DNA of 64,000 nucleotides. It comes from Ecdyonurus torrentis (lineage: Eukaryota > Arthropoda > Insecta > Ephemeroptera > Heptageniidae). Within the stretch, counting starts at the first letter, position 1; each line of letters begins with the position of its first letter. Shown here in pieces: positions 63,446-64,000 of this stretch. The notes under the pieces were generated by a model. It was not told the DNA's origin. It ran no database searches and saw nothing but the letters and a program-made list of their open reading frames with translations. The translations under genes and the position numbers were made by a program. The stretch is from assembly GCA_949318235.1 (NCBI GenBank), contig OX439129.1, positions 27,858,039-27,922,038 on the forward strand, written 5' to 3'.

Positions 63446-63660
63446 TCGATCTTCTTGCGAACAAAATGTCTATCTCGTATTTTGTCACTCAAAGCAAAAT
63501 GTCTATCTCGAGCGCCAGCTCCATAACGTTCAGGAACGAGATAGGCATTGTGCTTACACTGAAAAAAAAAATAATAAATAAATAAATAAAAAGATAGACA
63601 TTTTGCTTTGCGGGATAAAATACGAGATACACATTTTGTTCGCAACAAGATCAATATGTG
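63446..63660. mobile_element. Foldback MITE with internal repeats (copy 2)
   Basis: TCTTGCGAACAAAATGTCTA ... ATTTTGTTCGCAACAAGATC with the AAAATGTCTATCTCG repeat unit. Related to 57302-57597. Confidence 0.75.
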
Positions 63661-64000
63661 TTATTCTATCATTTTTCTTTTATTATTATAATATAGGTTT
63701 TAATAATAGGCCTATATGTTACAAAAAAAGTTACGTACCAAGGTTTGCTGTGTATTCTTAACTTTGATGCAGGAAGACCTTTAGATTCCTTTAGGTATGC
63801 TATGCCAGGATCACAAGTTAGGTACAATAAAATTAAAAGAAAAAAGAAATACTGTGAAAAAGAAAAAAAAAAATGCAAGGATGTTGCCATATAGTAAAGA
63901 TTGTTCTATATCTTGGTAAAAAAATTCTTGCTACCAAAGAGATAATAATCACCTTTTCGATAGCTTTCAGAATTAAATTCCAAGAGAAATGGGGAATAAG
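63661..64000. other. Unassigned sequence at the window edge
   Basis: No homologue of the POMT1 C-terminal exon was found here. Confidence 0.5.

Overview
This is a 64 kb stretch of an AT-rich, intron-rich animal nuclear genome. The three host genes are split into short exons with consensus splice sites, and their proteins resemble arthropod orthologues most closely. An arthropod, perhaps a chelicerate or crustacean, is my inference; the sequence does not prove it. There is no prokaryotic gene, operon, CRISPR array or recognisable tRNA/rRNA gene.

Host genes. (1) About 7.3-25.2 kb, plus strand: an Ajuba/LIMD1/WTIP-family protein (jub). All three LIM domains can be read across six exons, with a plausible short first exon at 7279 and a plausible 10-residue last exon at 25203. 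The usual long preLIM region is not visible. (2) 40.06-43.1 kb, minus strand: a FAM210A-like mitochondrial protein (DUF1279) in four coding exons. (3) 53.08-62.2 kb, plus strand: POMT1, a protein O-mannosyltransferase. Thirteen exons give about 737 codons; the last exon lies beyond the right edge, and one intron appears to be GC-AG. The three genes have unrelated functions (Hippo/adherens-junction scaffold, mitochondrial inner membrane, ER glycosylation) and no shared pathway is implied.

Repeats. Most of the window is transposable-element sequence and simple repeats, including very long (TA)n, (CT)n, (CA)n and a TCTCTG hexanucleotide array. Autonomous remnants are an RTE-like LINE (12.2-14.5 kb), a second non-LTR LINE family with several copies (15.4, 18.2-19.7, 38.5, 49.5 kb), and a Penelope-like element with RT and GIY-YIG domains (26.9-28.5 kb). 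Non-autonomous foldback elements and MITEs are unusually abundant: more than twenty head-to-head palindromes from 34 bp to about 2 kb, many nested in one another with readable target-site duplications and paralogous empty sites.

The most interesting signal is a set of self-cleaving-RNA motifs. A complete canonical hammerhead ribozyme lies on the minus strand at 60777-60821, inside a retroelement in a POMT1 intron that has a 10-bp target duplication. A decayed relative lies at 58.6 kb. Hammerhead-like cores sit in opposed pairs in the palindromic Penelope-type termini at 8.3 kb and 31.6 kb, and singly in the Penelope element itself at 27.1 kb. Next most interesting are two foldback elements built largely from the palindromic octamer ATCCGGAT, and a 34-bp inverted repeat flanked by a 7-bp duplication.
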